From Flavobacterium xanthum (GTDB lineage Bacteria > Bacteroidota > Bacteroidia > Flavobacteriales > Flavobacteriaceae), in contig NZ_FRBU01000013.1 of NCBI RefSeq assembly GCF_900142695.1, positions 32,249-96,248 of the forward strand: a stretch of 64,000 nucleotides of DNA, given 5' to 3'. Position numbers and translations under genes: made by a program. This document shows positions 38,206 through 48,490 of this stretch, in pieces (the stretch's first letter is position 1; every line of letters starts with the position of its first letter). The notes below the pieces were generated by a model. The model did not search any database, was not told the origin of the DNA, and worked only from the letters and a program-made list of their open reading frames with translations.

Positions 38206-39588
38206 TTAAAAACCATATTTACCAGAATGAAAACCAAGATTAATCAAACCTTGTTTAACCTCCGGAGCATTCATGAACAACTGCCACAATAAACCCGTAC
38301 GATAATTCTCTAACATCACCATTTCTGGTCCTTGGTCAATCGCCAAATAACGTTGCGCTGTCCATTGATAATGCTGGCTGTGTGCATCATAAAATCCAGC
38401 CACACCCCAAGTTTCTGTTTTATAATTTTCATACAAATTACGTATGAAAGCTTTAGATTCTAGCGGAGTATACACTATCGAACTTATCGCAGCTGTTGGC
38501 GAAATAACGCCTTTGTCATTGCTTGGCATGTGCGCATCATAACCTATTGAGCCATCGCCATTACGAGAATACGAAGCCGTCAATCCCCAATAATTAGCAC
38601 CATATCCTTTGAAATTTTTTGGATTAGCCACAGCATATAAATAGTTGATTTTAGTATGATTGGTATTCAAATCCCAATAATTGGCATATTTGTCCGTCAA
38701 TTGATTTGGGTCCAAACCTAAATAAGAATAATGAGCCCAAAATAAAGGTCCGCCAAATTCTTCAGCTCCATTGTGTTTTAAAATCAAAGGGAGATTGTAT
38801 TTGGTTTTGGCTGAAACTATGCCACCACTTCTTGCCCATCCTTCGTGATAAGCTGCTGGAGCAATTGCGTGTGTTGGTGAAGCTGCTGCCATGACATACG
38901 TAATCAAACATTCATTGTAGCCTTCCAGCGGAAAATTCATTTCCCAATTGTAATTAGGAGACCAATGCCAGAACAATTTGTTTTGATTGTTAGTGTACCA
39001 TTGCCATTCGACTCCTTTCCATAACGTATCGAATTTTTGGGCTACAGCTTTTTCTTCGGTTGTTCCGTTTTTAAAGTATTCGCGAACAGTTATCATTCCT
39101 GCTACTAAAAAAGAGGTTTCTACTAAATCACCGCCATTATCTTTAGTCCCAAAAGGAATTACGCGACCTGTAGTACCATTGATCCAATGTGGCCATGCAC
39201 CGTGAAAACGCTCTGCAGTGTTCAGAAAATTAGCAATTTTGTTCAAACGGTCCGCTCCTTGTGCTTTTGAAATATAACCACGAGACATTCCTGAAACAAT
39301 CGCCATCAAACCAAAACCAGAACCACCTGTGGTAACAATATTTTGATCAAATGAAGGATCCTGTGGAATATAACGTTCTCTGGCCATCCCTGAATTTGAT
39401 TCCGCATAATCCCAAAAATAAGCGAAAGTTTGTTTTTGAACTACATCTAACAATTCGTCATCCGTTAGTTTTACCACCGGAGGAACGGTAACTGGCGGTG
39501 TAACTACGGGACCATTATCTGTACTTGATCCAGAAGAATCACATCCAAGAAACGTAATGAGCATAAATAAAGCTGAAAATTTAATCAT
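38206..39588 (-). CDS. GH144-like glucoamylase-family lipoprotein
   Basis: A 460-residue lipoprotein (lipobox FLGC near residue 15) with a proline- and valine-rich linker, then an (alpha/alpha)6 domain starting DDELLDVVQKQTFAYFWDYA. Family markers include GSGFGLMAIVSGMSRG, FHGAWPHWINGTTG, WHWSPNYNWEMNFPLEGYNE and GVAGFYDAHS. Pfam calls this the glycoamylase-like domain. CAZy places characterised relatives of this length in GH144, endo-beta-1,2-glucanases. The family is clear; the exact bond cleaved is inference. Confidence 0.9.
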   Translation of the reverse strand: MIKFSALFMLITFLGCDSSGSSTDNGPVVTPPVTVPPVVKLTDDELLDVVQKQTFAYFWDYAESNSGMARERYIPQDPSFDQNIVTTGGSGFGLMAIVSGMSRGYISKAQGADRLNKIANFLNTAERFHGAWPHWINGTTGRVIPFGTKDNGGDLVETSFLVAGMITVREYFKNGTTEEKAVAQKFDTLWKGVEWQWYTNNQNKLFWHWSPNYNWEMNFPLEGYNECLITYVMAAASPTHAIAPAAYHEGWARSGGIVSAKTKYNLPLILKHNGAEEFGGPLFWAHYSYLGLDPNQLTDKYANYWDLNTNHTKINYLYAVANPKNFKGYGANYWGLTASYSRNGDGSIGYDAHMPSNDKGVISPTAAISSIVYTPLESKAFIRNLYENYKTETWGVAGFYDAHSQHYQWTAQRYLAIDQGPEMVMLENYRTGLLWQLFMNAPEVKQGLINLGFHSGKYGF

Positions 39589-39674
39589 TTTTAGATTTTT
39601 TATGTGTTTGTCCTTGCCTCTAACTCCTTCCTGAACTAGCTAAGAAAAGAGAAAAGGTGCTGGATTTTTTTTAA

Positions 39675-41144
39675 TTAATACCCTGGATTTTGTGTCGCTT
39701 TTCCATTAGCTTGTGTGATGAATTTTTGAGGAATCGGAAACAATTCATGTTTACCTTCTACAAAAGTTTTTCCATCTGCCGCCATAACTGCTTTTGCCTG
39801 ACCTGTTCTAACGATATCAAACCATCTGTCATGCTCAAAAGCCAATTCATGTCTTCTTTCTGCTCTGATAGCAGCTCTCAAAGCAACTTGTCCTGTAGCG
39901 GTTGTATTAGCTAAACCAGCTCTGCTTCTTACTCTATTTAACGGTCCTGTAACATCACCTGTACCGCTTTCGTTTGCAGCTTCCGCTTGCATCAATAATA
40001 CTTCTGCGTAACGCAAGACGCGGATATTTTTAGTAGTTTCCCAATCCCCATTAAACGTTTCTGCTGTATTACTTACATACGCTTTTTCATTATATCTCGG
40101 ATTAGCAACAAGTGGAGAAACTATTCTGCCGTCCCACATCGTTTCGCCTGCAAAAATAATTGTAGCGTCTCTTCTTACATCGCCAGTTTCATACGAATTA
40201 GCTAAACTTGCCGAAGGAGTATTGAAACCCCAGCCCCAGCCACTTGTTCCTCTGGCTCCTTGAGAAACCATATACCCTTCAATCCCTTGCGATGGATTTC
40301 CTCCGTAACCACGGATTTCAAAAATAGATTCAACACTATCCTCTCCAACTTCTCTCCAAATTGTAGCATAATCAGTAACTAAATTATATCCGGTTACAGC
40401 AGTACTTTGGTCTTTGACACCTTGCCAATTTCCTTGGTACAGATATACCTTAGCTAATAAAGCATGAGCAGCACCTTTTGTTGCTCTTCCCAAATCAGAA
40501 ATTGCGTAGCCGGATTTTTCAGGAAGTGCAGCAATAGCCGCTAATAAATCTGTTTCGATGAATTTATAAACCTCTTCTTTCGATTTGCGAATTAATGTCA
40601 TATCGGTATCTTCGGCTGATGATGGAACCGGAACGTGATCCACAATTGGCACACCACCGTAACATCTAACCAGATTAAAATACATTAGAGCGCGAAGAAA
40701 TTTAGCTTCACCTGTTAATCGTTCTATAACAGCAGCATCCGCTTTGTCTAACCTCGGAAGGTAGTTTAGCGCAATATTGGCCTTGCTTATCCCTTGGTAA
40801 TTAGTTTCAAAAACTTCTTGAACAGATAATGAAGTAGCATCTAAGGTCAATGCATCACACTTGTCTTTATCGGTCCCTGAATCTCCCGGATCTGATCCTT
40901 TATCAGCATCATCTGAGGTCATACTGGTTAATCCGTTCCATGAAAATGAACTCGCACTAAAGCTTAAAGCGTTGCTATAAATAGCCGTTACAAAACTTTT
41001 TGCTCCTTCATTGTTATTATAGATTGTTAGCAAATCGGCTTCGGCAATGTTTTCTGTGGGAGCGACTTCTATAAAATCATTGGAACAATTACTAGAAAGC
41101 AGCGCTACAGCTACTAAAGTTATGGGTATAAATATTTTTTTCAT
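39675..41144 (-). CDS. SusD/RagB-like nutrient-binding lipoprotein
   Basis: A 489-residue outer-membrane lipoprotein (lipobox SSNC, C20) that forms the lid over the SusC channel and binds oligosaccharide. SusD features are the N-terminal FIEVAPTENIAEADLLT, the TPR-like helices (AKFLRALMYFNLVRCYGGVPIV), and the C-terminal ERRHELAFEHDRWFDIVRTGQA with FPIPQKFI and QNPGY. It starts 4 bp after the end of the susC-like gene. Confidence 0.97.
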   Translation of the reverse strand: MKKIFIPITLVAVALLSSNCSNDFIEVAPTENIAEADLLTIYNNNEGAKSFVTAIYSNALSFSASSFSWNGLTSMTSDDADKGSDPGDSGTDKDKCDALTLDATSLSVQEVFETNYQGISKANIALNYLPRLDKADAAVIERLTGEAKFLRALMYFNLVRCYGGVPIVDHVPVPSSAEDTDMTLIRKSKEEVYKFIETDLLAAIAALPEKSGYAISDLGRATKGAAHALLAKVYLYQGNWQGVKDQSTAVTGYNLVTDYATIWREVGEDSVESIFEIRGYGGNPSQGIEGYMVSQGARGTSGWGWGFNTPSASLANSYETGDVRRDATIIFAGETMWDGRIVSPLVANPRYNEKAYVSNTAETFNGDWETTKNIRVLRYAEVLLMQAEAANESGTGDVTGPLNRVRSRAGLANTTATGQVALRAAIRAERRHELAFEHDRWFDIVRTGQAKAVMAADGKTFVEGKHELFPIPQKFITQANGKATQNPGY

Positions 41145-41148
41145 CTTA

Positions 41149-44130
41149 TTAAAATTTTACGTTAGCACCAATAATGAAAGAACTCAATGTCGGATAAGCA
41201 TCTAACTCAATTCCTTGCAGTCCCATTGGATCACCATCATTATTCAATTCTGGAGAATATCCGGTGAATTTTTGAGATATAAATGGATTTATAGCACTTG
41301 CATAAATACGAACTGAAGAAACAGATTTTGTCATTTTAGGTAATGTGTATCCTAAAGTAATGTTGTTTACTCTAAGGAAAGCTCCTGATTCTAAATAGTA
41401 ATCTGAAGATAATGGAACTGAATTAAACGGTGCCGGATTTCCAGCAGTAGTATTTGATGGAGTCCAAAAATCAGTAGCTATACTGGCTTCAATATTTTCG
41501 TTACCAAAACGTTGTGCTTTTTTACCGTTATACACTTTGTTTCCGCCTACTCCGTAACCGTCAACTGAAAAATCAATGTTTTTGTATTCAAAACCTAAAT
41601 TCATACCATAATAATACGTTGGTAATGAAGACCCAAAGAATTTTCTATCTGTTTCCACTGGATTAGAAGTAATTCCGCCATCTTGATCAAAATAAGTGAA
41701 ATTACCATTCGCATCGTAACCCGCTACTTCAAACAAATAGAAACTTCCCAAAGGTTCTCCTACTTCCAATCGTTTTGTAAACTGACCGTTGTTAATGGAA
41801 CCTCCATTTTGTCTAATGGCTAATGGATTGTATACTTTTGAAACTTCATTTTTATTATTCGAATAATTGGCACCAATCCAATATTTTAAATCATCATTGA
41901 TGTTATCATCCCAACGCAACGAAACTTCAAATCCAGTATTAGAGATTTCACCGGCATGAGCTGGAGTAGCTCCTGTACCCACTGTAAGCGGTGGAGTAAC
42001 ATTAAGTATTACATTAGATGTATTTTTATCATACCAATCAAATGATCCAGATAATTTGTTTTCTATAGCTTTAAAATCTAAACCAACAGAAGCCTCATCC
42101 GTAATTTCCCAACCCAAAGTAGGGTCAATAAATGCACCAATAGTTGTTCCTGAATAAAGTGAACCTCCAAAATCATATCCTAATCCAGCACCAGAACTAA
42201 AAGTTTGTTGGTTAATAGGAACATTTTGATTCCCTAATCTTCCCCAACCACCTCGTAGTTTTAAGAAATTAATTGTTTTACTTTCTGCAAGGAAGCCCTC
42301 TTTTGAAAGAACCCATCCTAAACCAAATGACGGGAAATTACCCCATTTATTATCGGAACCAAATTGTGAAGAACCATCTCTACGAATCGTACCCGTGAAA
42401 AGGTATTTTTCCATTAATGTATATTGAAATCGAGCAAAATACCCAATTAAATTTCTTTGATTTCCAATAACGTGTCGTGTTACAAGATTATTAGAAGGAG
42501 CATTAGACAAATTTAAACTCCAATAATTAGAGTTTTCAGGTACGTTTCTGCCTCTTACTTCTAATTCTTCACGGCTTCCAAATTCTTGAGCTGACATACC
42601 TAATGTTACTTCAACATCATGAATATCGGCAAACTTTTTATTGTACGTCAAGAAATTATCAAAATTCCAGTTAAAGTAATCGCTTCTTCCAGTTACCAAT
42701 TCATTTATTGGCTCTGAAGCCGAGTAATTAGCCACATCTCTTGAAGGATCTGCTGCCAACCATAATTCACGTGTAGGCGTATAAGAAAATCTTTTAAAAG
42801 TATTGTACTCCAATCCAACTCTAGATGTGAATTTTAATTCTTCAAAAATTTTGTATTCCAGTCCAATACTTCCCTGTAGCAATAGATTTTTTTGTTCCTC
42901 GGTAAAATAGTTTAATTGAGCTACAGGATTTCCAACGTTATTAAATAAAGATCCAGTAGTTGAAGCTTGTCCATCAGCCCCAATAATTGGCATTCCCCAT
43001 CTTCCATTGTCATAACGCACTGGTACCAAAGGCGATTGTTTGTAAGCCGAAGTAAAAGCAGATAATGGCTTTGGCGTAGACTTAGATATCGAACCACTTA
43101 AAGTTTGAGTGATTTTTAGTTTATCCGAAAGCTTGTAATCGTTATTATTTCTAAAAGTAAAACGATTAAAATCCAATCCGTCTAAAACACCTTTTTCGTC
43201 ATAATAATTCAAACTGAATAAATAATTGATTTTTTCAGATGCACCAGAAATGGATAAATTATTAGACGAATACATTCCTAATCTAGTAATTTCATCAAAC
43301 CAATTCGTATTATAACGTTGATCTGTTGAAAATCTAGTGTTTTGTTCTGCCACATCAGAGTAATAAGCAAACCGATTAGAACCAGCCATTTTAACTGTTT
43401 TTAGCGGTGTACGAACCCCGTAAAAACCATCATATTCAACCGTCGTTCTGTCTCCTTTTCCTTTTTTAGTAGTGATAATAACTACTCCATTAGCCGCTTG
43501 ATTACCATAAATTGCTAATGATGAAGCATCTTTTAAAATATCAAAAGACGCAATATCATTTGAATTTAAATTATTAATATTTTTGGTAGGAATACCATCC
43601 ACAACATATAATGGTGTTCTATCAGCACCATACGTACCAATACCTCTAATGATAAGTGAAGGAGAGGCACCTGGCACATCAGTTCCAATAACTTGAACAC
43701 CTGCTGCTTTTCCTTGAATCGCTTGCGTGGCATTCAGTACTTTCGTTTTGGTGATATCCGATGCGGAAAGTTGTGAAATTGAACCTGTATTATCTGATTT
43801 TTTTCGAGATCCATACCCAATAATAACAACCTCTTTCAATTCAGTATCCTTTGAATCGCTTAATGTTATATTCATTACCCCGTCAGTTGCTGTAACAGAA
43901 ATAGCTTCGAAACCGAGCATACTTATTTTTAATACCTCACCGATTTTGGCATTGATATCAAAATTACCATCAAAATCAGTATCAGCAGAAGTTTTAGATT
44001 CAGTTGCAATAATAATTGCTCCAGGAATTCCTAACCCTACCTTATCCACTACTTTTCCCTTAATTACTTGACCAGACATGTAGGCTGGAAGCAATAGGAG
44101 TGCTAAAAAGCTAAAAATAATATTTCTCAT
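41149..44130 (-). CDS. SusC/RagA-like TonB-dependent outer-membrane transporter
   Basis: A 993-residue outer-membrane channel that imports oligosaccharides with SusD. After the signal peptide (ending MSGQ) come a carboxypeptidase D regulatory-like domain (VIKGKVVDKVGLGIPGAII), a TonB box region EVVIIGYGSRKKSDNTGS, the plug domain (GKAAGVQVIGTDVPGASPS) and a long beta-barrel ending FIIGANVKF. It heads the sus operon, 242 bp downstream of the regulator gene. I found no clean promoter; TACTTTG upstream is one base short of the -7 consensus. Confidence 0.97.
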   Translation of the reverse strand: MRNIIFSFLALLLLPAYMSGQVIKGKVVDKVGLGIPGAIIIATESKTSADTDFDGNFDINAKIGEVLKISMLGFEAISVTATDGVMNITLSDSKDTELKEVVIIGYGSRKKSDNTGSISQLSASDITKTKVLNATQAIQGKAAGVQVIGTDVPGASPSLIIRGIGTYGADRTPLYVVDGIPTKNINNLNSNDIASFDILKDASSLAIYGNQAANGVVIITTKKGKGDRTTVEYDGFYGVRTPLKTVKMAGSNRFAYYSDVAEQNTRFSTDQRYNTNWFDEITRLGMYSSNNLSISGASEKINYLFSLNYYDEKGVLDGLDFNRFTFRNNNDYKLSDKLKITQTLSGSISKSTPKPLSAFTSAYKQSPLVPVRYDNGRWGMPIIGADGQASTTGSLFNNVGNPVAQLNYFTEEQKNLLLQGSIGLEYKIFEELKFTSRVGLEYNTFKRFSYTPTRELWLAADPSRDVANYSASEPINELVTGRSDYFNWNFDNFLTYNKKFADIHDVEVTLGMSAQEFGSREELEVRGRNVPENSNYWSLNLSNAPSNNLVTRHVIGNQRNLIGYFARFQYTLMEKYLFTGTIRRDGSSQFGSDNKWGNFPSFGLGWVLSKEGFLAESKTINFLKLRGGWGRLGNQNVPINQQTFSSGAGLGYDFGGSLYSGTTIGAFIDPTLGWEITDEASVGLDFKAIENKLSGSFDWYDKNTSNVILNVTPPLTVGTGATPAHAGEISNTGFEVSLRWDDNINDDLKYWIGANYSNNKNEVSKVYNPLAIRQNGGSINNGQFTKRLEVGEPLGSFYLFEVAGYDANGNFTYFDQDGGITSNPVETDRKFFGSSLPTYYYGMNLGFEYKNIDFSVDGYGVGGNKVYNGKKAQRFGNENIEASIATDFWTPSNTTAGNPAPFNSVPLSSDYYLESGAFLRVNNITLGYTLPKMTKSVSSVRIYASAINPFISQKFTGYSPELNNDGDPMGLQGIELDAYPTLSSFIIGANVKF

Positions 44131-44372
44131 ATATTAATAATTTGTTAAATTAATTACAGCCAAAGTAGATAATTACAACGTTATAGTTAGTTAAATGAAA
44201 TTACTACATAATTACATCAAAATTGTAAAATAAGACAATAAATCAATGTTTTATGGGAGCTAACGACCACACAAGTGTGCTGTATCATGACTGTATGATG
44301 TAGTAATGATGTACTAGGATTTCACAACAAAAGAGGTTATTTAATAACGTATCAATAAAAATAACGCGTCTT

Positions 44373-47117
44373 TTATATCGTTAATAAAAATTTAGAAAGA
44401 TTTTCTTCTTGAGTAAGGTTCAATTTCTTACGCAAACGATAGCGATGCAACTCCACTCCTCTGAAAGAAATATTCATCATGGGTGCAATTTCTTTAGATG
44501 AAAGATTCATTTTTAAGTAAATACAAAGCTTAATATCCTTTGAGGTGAGAGCCGGATATTTTTTAGAAAGATGAATGATGAATTCATTATGAATTTGGTT
44601 CAAATTTGTCTCAAATGTTTCCCATTCATGTTTGTTGACAGCATTAATTTTAATGACTTTTTTAATTTCACTTTTCAATTTATTGAAATCCATATCCGAA
44701 TCTAAAATTCCTTGAATATTCTCTATCATTTCACTTTGCTTTGCAATTGATAGTGACTTTCCTGCTACTTCTGAGGATTTGGATTGCAATTCTAATTCTA
44801 AAATATGTTTCTCATATTCCTGAATATTCAATTCGTTATCAGCCTTTAATTCCATTTCGAGAATTTTCTTTTGATGCTTTAATTCTTCATCTCGCAACGC
44901 TAACTTTTGAACATATCGCATTTTATTCCATTTGTAATACAGATACAAAATCAAACCGATAACAGTTAGATACAATGCAATCATCCAAAGCGAAAAATAC
45001 CAAGGCTTGGCCACAATAAACTGGAAATTAGAAAGCAAGTCATAATTAAGTCCATCATGAAGATAAACGCTAATCTCTGCAGAGCCACTATTTAAATTAT
45101 TTAAAACAATCAATCCTTCGCTTACAGGAATAAATTCTTTTGTTCCGCTTATTTTATAAAATAAATTAGGTCTTGCTGCTCCAAAAACACCAGACAATAC
45201 ATGCAACTGTAATTCAGAATTATAAGGGATTTTAGATTTATTTGGAACCAAAACGTCGTTCACAAAAGCTTCAATCCTAATTTTAGAATCACTCTTATTT
45301 ACCTCTTTTAATTGCAGCGAAATAAAACCATCATCCAGATTTAACAAATAATTGTTTTTGTATTTGAATACTTTTAAATTGTCATTGATAATTTTACCCC
45401 TATAATATTTCTCTTGGATAATGTTGCGAACAAATTTATTCCCTTTAGCATAAATAGTATATAAAAGCCCTTCTTGTAGTAGTAGAAAGTGATTTTCATC
45501 AATGGATACGATATTTGATACATTTTTAAAGTTTGCATTAAACAATTCATTTTCTTCTAATTGGTTAGTGATGGAATTATAAGTGTACCATAACTTATTG
45601 ATTAAAAATAGAATCTCATTTCTAAACTCAAATATTTTCACCCCAAAATCATTCTTAATTTTGCTGCTTTGCGTTACATTCTTTAAAGCAGTTGTTTCGT
45701 ACGCATCATTATAAAGAATTCGATACAAACCTCTATTATTATCCGCAGCCCATATTTCATTTTTTCGGTTTTGAGCAACATATTTTATCGGTTTTAAAAT
45801 TCCCTTTATTACTATATTTTGATTCAAATTATTCACATCATTATAAATAAATACGCCGCTGTAAGTTGCTTGCAAATACGAATTATTAATGCTGCTTTTG
45901 GTTACATTCCACCCTCCATTTATAGTACTTAGTTTAGAAAACACGCCATTATCGTAGAGGAAAGTCCCTTCATTATGACCTATCAAGTATTTATCATTTA
46001 ATTTACTGATATTCCAAGCTTGTCCTTGCGTATCCGGTATTAAGGAAAGTTGCTTGTCTTCATATTTAAAAATCCCATGGTTAGAAGCCATCAAATAGCC
46101 TTTTGGCGTACTTGCAACAGAATAAACCGATCCTAAAACACCTGAATTATCGTAAAAGATAGAAATAGGAGAATTAACCTCAATATGAGCAATTCCATTG
46201 TCTAATCCCAACCATAAGTCATTCTCTTTGTCTAAACCAATACTCAAAATGGAGTTGTTCATCAAGACATTATTCCGATTGATATTTTGATATGAATTCG
46301 TGTTTAAATCAAAAATATAAACCCCTTTATTAGCCGTTCCTATAACTAATTTATTGTTTTTAATGAAGGCCGCAACATTGATGTTAGCTGCTTTCAAAAT
46401 TGGATTTAGAGTACTATTCCAAGGTTTGAGAACTCCGTTTTCTGCTACATAAACACCATTTTTTTTGGTGAAAAAATAGATCTTATTTTGGAATTTTTCA
46501 ATAGCATGAATTACGTTATTTTCTAAGATGGACCATCCTGGAATTTTTTCAAATGCGGCACCATTCATTCTATGAATTCCTTTTTCTACTGAAGCTACTA
46601 ATAATTGATTGTCTACCACAAAACAATACGAAACCAGAAAAGGGAATTTATTTTTCTGTATTACTTTTCCATCATACAAAAAAAGTCCGTTAAACGATTG
46701 AAAGTAAATTTTACCTTTGAATTTAAATATCTTCCAAATTTCTTCATTATCACTATCATCAAAAACCTTTGTTTTATCAGAAATAGAGACATAAATCATC
46801 TTTCCTTTTTTTCGGGTCCAATAGCCAAATTCTTTATACGAACCTGTATAAATACGATCACCATCGACCATTACGGAACGAATTATGGTTTTGTTTGGCA
46901 AACTATATTTCTCCCATTTTACCCCATCATACCGCAGTAAGTAATAATTATTAGCAAAGTACATTGCGCTATCATTCCCTTGTGCTACACTCCAGATCTG
47001 ATTATCACCTTGATAATTTGATTTGTTGTAATTTTCAACAAACGGAAGCAACTCTTGCGAATAAAAGGGCAAGGAGCTAAAATATAAGAGGAAGAAGAGG
47101 GCAATTTTTACTTTCAA
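44373..47117 (-). CDS. Propeller-sensor transmembrane regulator with LuxR-type HTH
   Basis: About 914 residues, a SusR-like one-component sensor. The order is a signal peptide, a large extracytoplasmic beta-propeller (WSVAQGNDSAMYFANNYYLLRYDG, NNVIHAIEKFQNKIYFFTKKNG), a triple-tyrosine-type domain near 610-690, one membrane helix (FSLWMIALYLTVIGLILYLYYK), a long coiled coil, and a C-terminal HTH (LTSKDIKLCIYLKMNLSSKEIAPMMNIS). It has no kinase domain. No ATG exists at the 5' end; TTG at 47117 gives the signal MKVKIALFFLLYF, while TTG at 47138 overlaps a -7-like TATATTTG. It probably senses the PUL oligosaccharide. Confidence 0.9.
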   Translation of the reverse strand: MKVKIALFFLLYFSSLPFYSQELLPFVENYNKSNYQGDNQIWSVAQGNDSAMYFANNYYLLRYDGVKWEKYSLPNKTIIRSVMVDGDRIYTGSYKEFGYWTRKKGKMIYVSISDKTKVFDDSDNEEIWKIFKFKGKIYFQSFNGLFLYDGKVIQKNKFPFLVSYCFVVDNQLLVASVEKGIHRMNGAAFEKIPGWSILENNVIHAIEKFQNKIYFFTKKNGVYVAENGVLKPWNSTLNPILKAANINVAAFIKNNKLVIGTANKGVYIFDLNTNSYQNINRNNVLMNNSILSIGLDKENDLWLGLDNGIAHIEVNSPISIFYDNSGVLGSVYSVASTPKGYLMASNHGIFKYEDKQLSLIPDTQGQAWNISKLNDKYLIGHNEGTFLYDNGVFSKLSTINGGWNVTKSSINNSYLQATYSGVFIYNDVNNLNQNIVIKGILKPIKYVAQNRKNEIWAADNNRGLYRILYNDAYETTALKNVTQSSKIKNDFGVKIFEFRNEILFLINKLWYTYNSITNQLEENELFNANFKNVSNIVSIDENHFLLLQEGLLYTIYAKGNKFVRNIIQEKYYRGKIINDNLKVFKYKNNYLLNLDDGFISLQLKEVNKSDSKIRIEAFVNDVLVPNKSKIPYNSELQLHVLSGVFGAARPNLFYKISGTKEFIPVSEGLIVLNNLNSGSAEISVYLHDGLNYDLLSNFQFIVAKPWYFSLWMIALYLTVIGLILYLYYKWNKMRYVQKLALRDEELKHQKKILEMELKADNELNIQEYEKHILELELQSKSSEVAGKSLSIAKQSEMIENIQGILDSDMDFNKLKSEIKKVIKINAVNKHEWETFETNLNQIHNEFIIHLSKKYPALTSKDIKLCIYLKMNLSSKEIAPMMNISFRGVELHRYRLRKKLNLTQEENLSKFLLTI

Positions 47118-47165
47118 AATAGGGTATTTTATGTCCAAATATAAACAGATTTATTAAATATAGAG

Positions 47166-47198
47166 CCAAAAAAAGCTTCTGGTTAGAGAAGCTTTTTT
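47166..47198. terminator. Bidirectional terminator between ackA and the regulator gene
   Basis: AAAAAAGCTTCT pairs with AGAAGCTTTTTT around a 6-base loop. Transcription of ackA on the minus strand should end here, before the regulator gene. Confidence 0.85.
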
Positions 47199-47214
47199 AG
47201 TACTATTGCTTTTA

Positions 47215-48414
47215 TTAAGTCGTTAGCAATTCAAAAACCTGATTGGCAATTTCGATTTCTTCATTGGTAGGAATAACTAATATTTTAGTTTTAGAATCCT
47301 CGGTATTGATTTCTCGAATAGCCTTGGACCGAATTTCATTTTTGGATGCATCCAATTTTATTCCGAAATAGTCCATATCCGTACACACTAATTTCCGGAT
47401 ATAAGAGGAATTTTCTCCAATCCCAGCGGTAAAAATAACAGCATCTAATCCATTTAAAACTGCGGTGTAGGAACCTATGTATTTCTTTATTCGGTAGGCA
47501 TTCATGTCCAAAGCCAATTGACAATCGGCATTTCCGTTCTCCGCATTGGCTTCAATATCTCTTAAATCGCTGTAGCCGGTAAGTCCCAGCATTCCGCTCT
47601 GTTTTTGCAACATCGTATTCACGGCTTCAAGCGAGTACCCTAATGTATTGACCAAGTAAAAAATCACAGATTGATCTACATCTCCGCTTCGGGTTCCCAT
47701 AATCAATCCGTTCATTGGACCAAAACCCAACGTATGATCAATACTTTTCCCATCTTTTATCGCGGTCATACTGCAACCATTTCCTAAATGGATCGTGATA
47801 ATTCTAAACCCTTTATTTAAAGAATTTTGCTTCAAATACTGAATCGCATTTTCCGAAACATATTTGTGACTCGTTCCGTGAAAACCATATACGCGTATTT
47901 TATTTTCTGTCAAAAGGTAATTGGGTATTGCATATTTGTGGGCCACAACTGGAATAGTTTGGTGGAAGGCCGTATCAAAAACAGCCACTTGTTTGGCTCC
48001 ACTAAAAATCGCTTCCGCCACAATTATTCCTTCTAAATTTGCTGGATTATGCAAAGGAGCTAATTCAAAAAGCTGTCTAATTTTATCCTTGACTGCAGCA
48101 GTAATAATTACCGTATTAGAAAATGCACTTCCTCCATGAACGACACGATGTCCAACGGCATCAATTTCTGCGGTGCTTGTAATCACTCCAACTGTTTCAT
48201 CCAGTAAGAGTTGGGCAATTTTTTCTAATCCAATTTTATGGTTTGCAATAGGCACGTTTTCTTCTAATTTAGTCGTATCCGTTACATACGTTAAATTCGA
48301 AGTTTCCAATCCTATTCTGTCAATCATCCCTGAACAAATCACTTCGTTTGCCGGCATACTGATTAACTGGTATTTTATAGACGAACTGCCTGAGTTTATA
48401 ATTACTATTTTCAT
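47215..48414 (-). CDS. ackA: Acetate kinase
   Basis: Converts acetyl phosphate and ADP to acetate and ATP. The 399-residue protein has the ASKHA fold with IINSGSSSIKYQL at the N-terminus, GHRVVHGG, FDTAFHQTIP, FHGTSHKYV, HLGNGCSM, MGTRSGDVD and FTAGIGENSSYIR. It follows pta by 76 bp on the same strand and completes the Pta-Ack pathway. The gap holds nested inverted repeats. Confidence 0.98.
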   Translation of the reverse strand: MKIVIINSGSSSIKYQLISMPANEVICSGMIDRIGLETSNLTYVTDTTKLEENVPIANHKIGLEKIAQLLLDETVGVITSTAEIDAVGHRVVHGGSAFSNTVIITAAVKDKIRQLFELAPLHNPANLEGIIVAEAIFSGAKQVAVFDTAFHQTIPVVAHKYAIPNYLLTENKIRVYGFHGTSHKYVSENAIQYLKQNSLNKGFRIITIHLGNGCSMTAIKDGKSIDHTLGFGPMNGLIMGTRSGDVDQSVIFYLVNTLGYSLEAVNTMLQKQSGMLGLTGYSDLRDIEANAENGNADCQLALDMNAYRIKKYIGSYTAVLNGLDAVIFTAGIGENSSYIRKLVCTDMDYFGIKLDASKNEIRSKAIREINTEDSKTKILVIPTNEEIEIANQVFELLTT

Positions 48415-48434
48415 TTATTTTTTAATTTTTTTAC

Positions 48435-48485
48435 GGTTCTAAGATCCAAAGACACTAAGGCCCTTAGTCACTTAGAACCTTAGTG
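48435..48485 (-). promoter_or_regulatory. Overlapping inverted repeats between pta and ackA
   Basis: GGTTCTAAG (48435-48443) pairs with CTTAGAACC (48471-48479). CACTAAGG (48453-48460) pairs with CCTTAGTG (48478-48485). CTAAGG (48455-48460) also pairs with CCTTAG (48462-48467). The stems are mutually exclusive, as in an attenuator. No T run follows, so simple termination is unlikely. A role is not established. Confidence 0.45.
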
Positions 48486-48490
48486 CCTCT

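Noticed and set aside
38206..39588. True starch glucoamylase (GH15)
   Set aside because: The Pfam label glycoamylase-like is misleading; motifs and length fit the GH144-type family rather than GH15.
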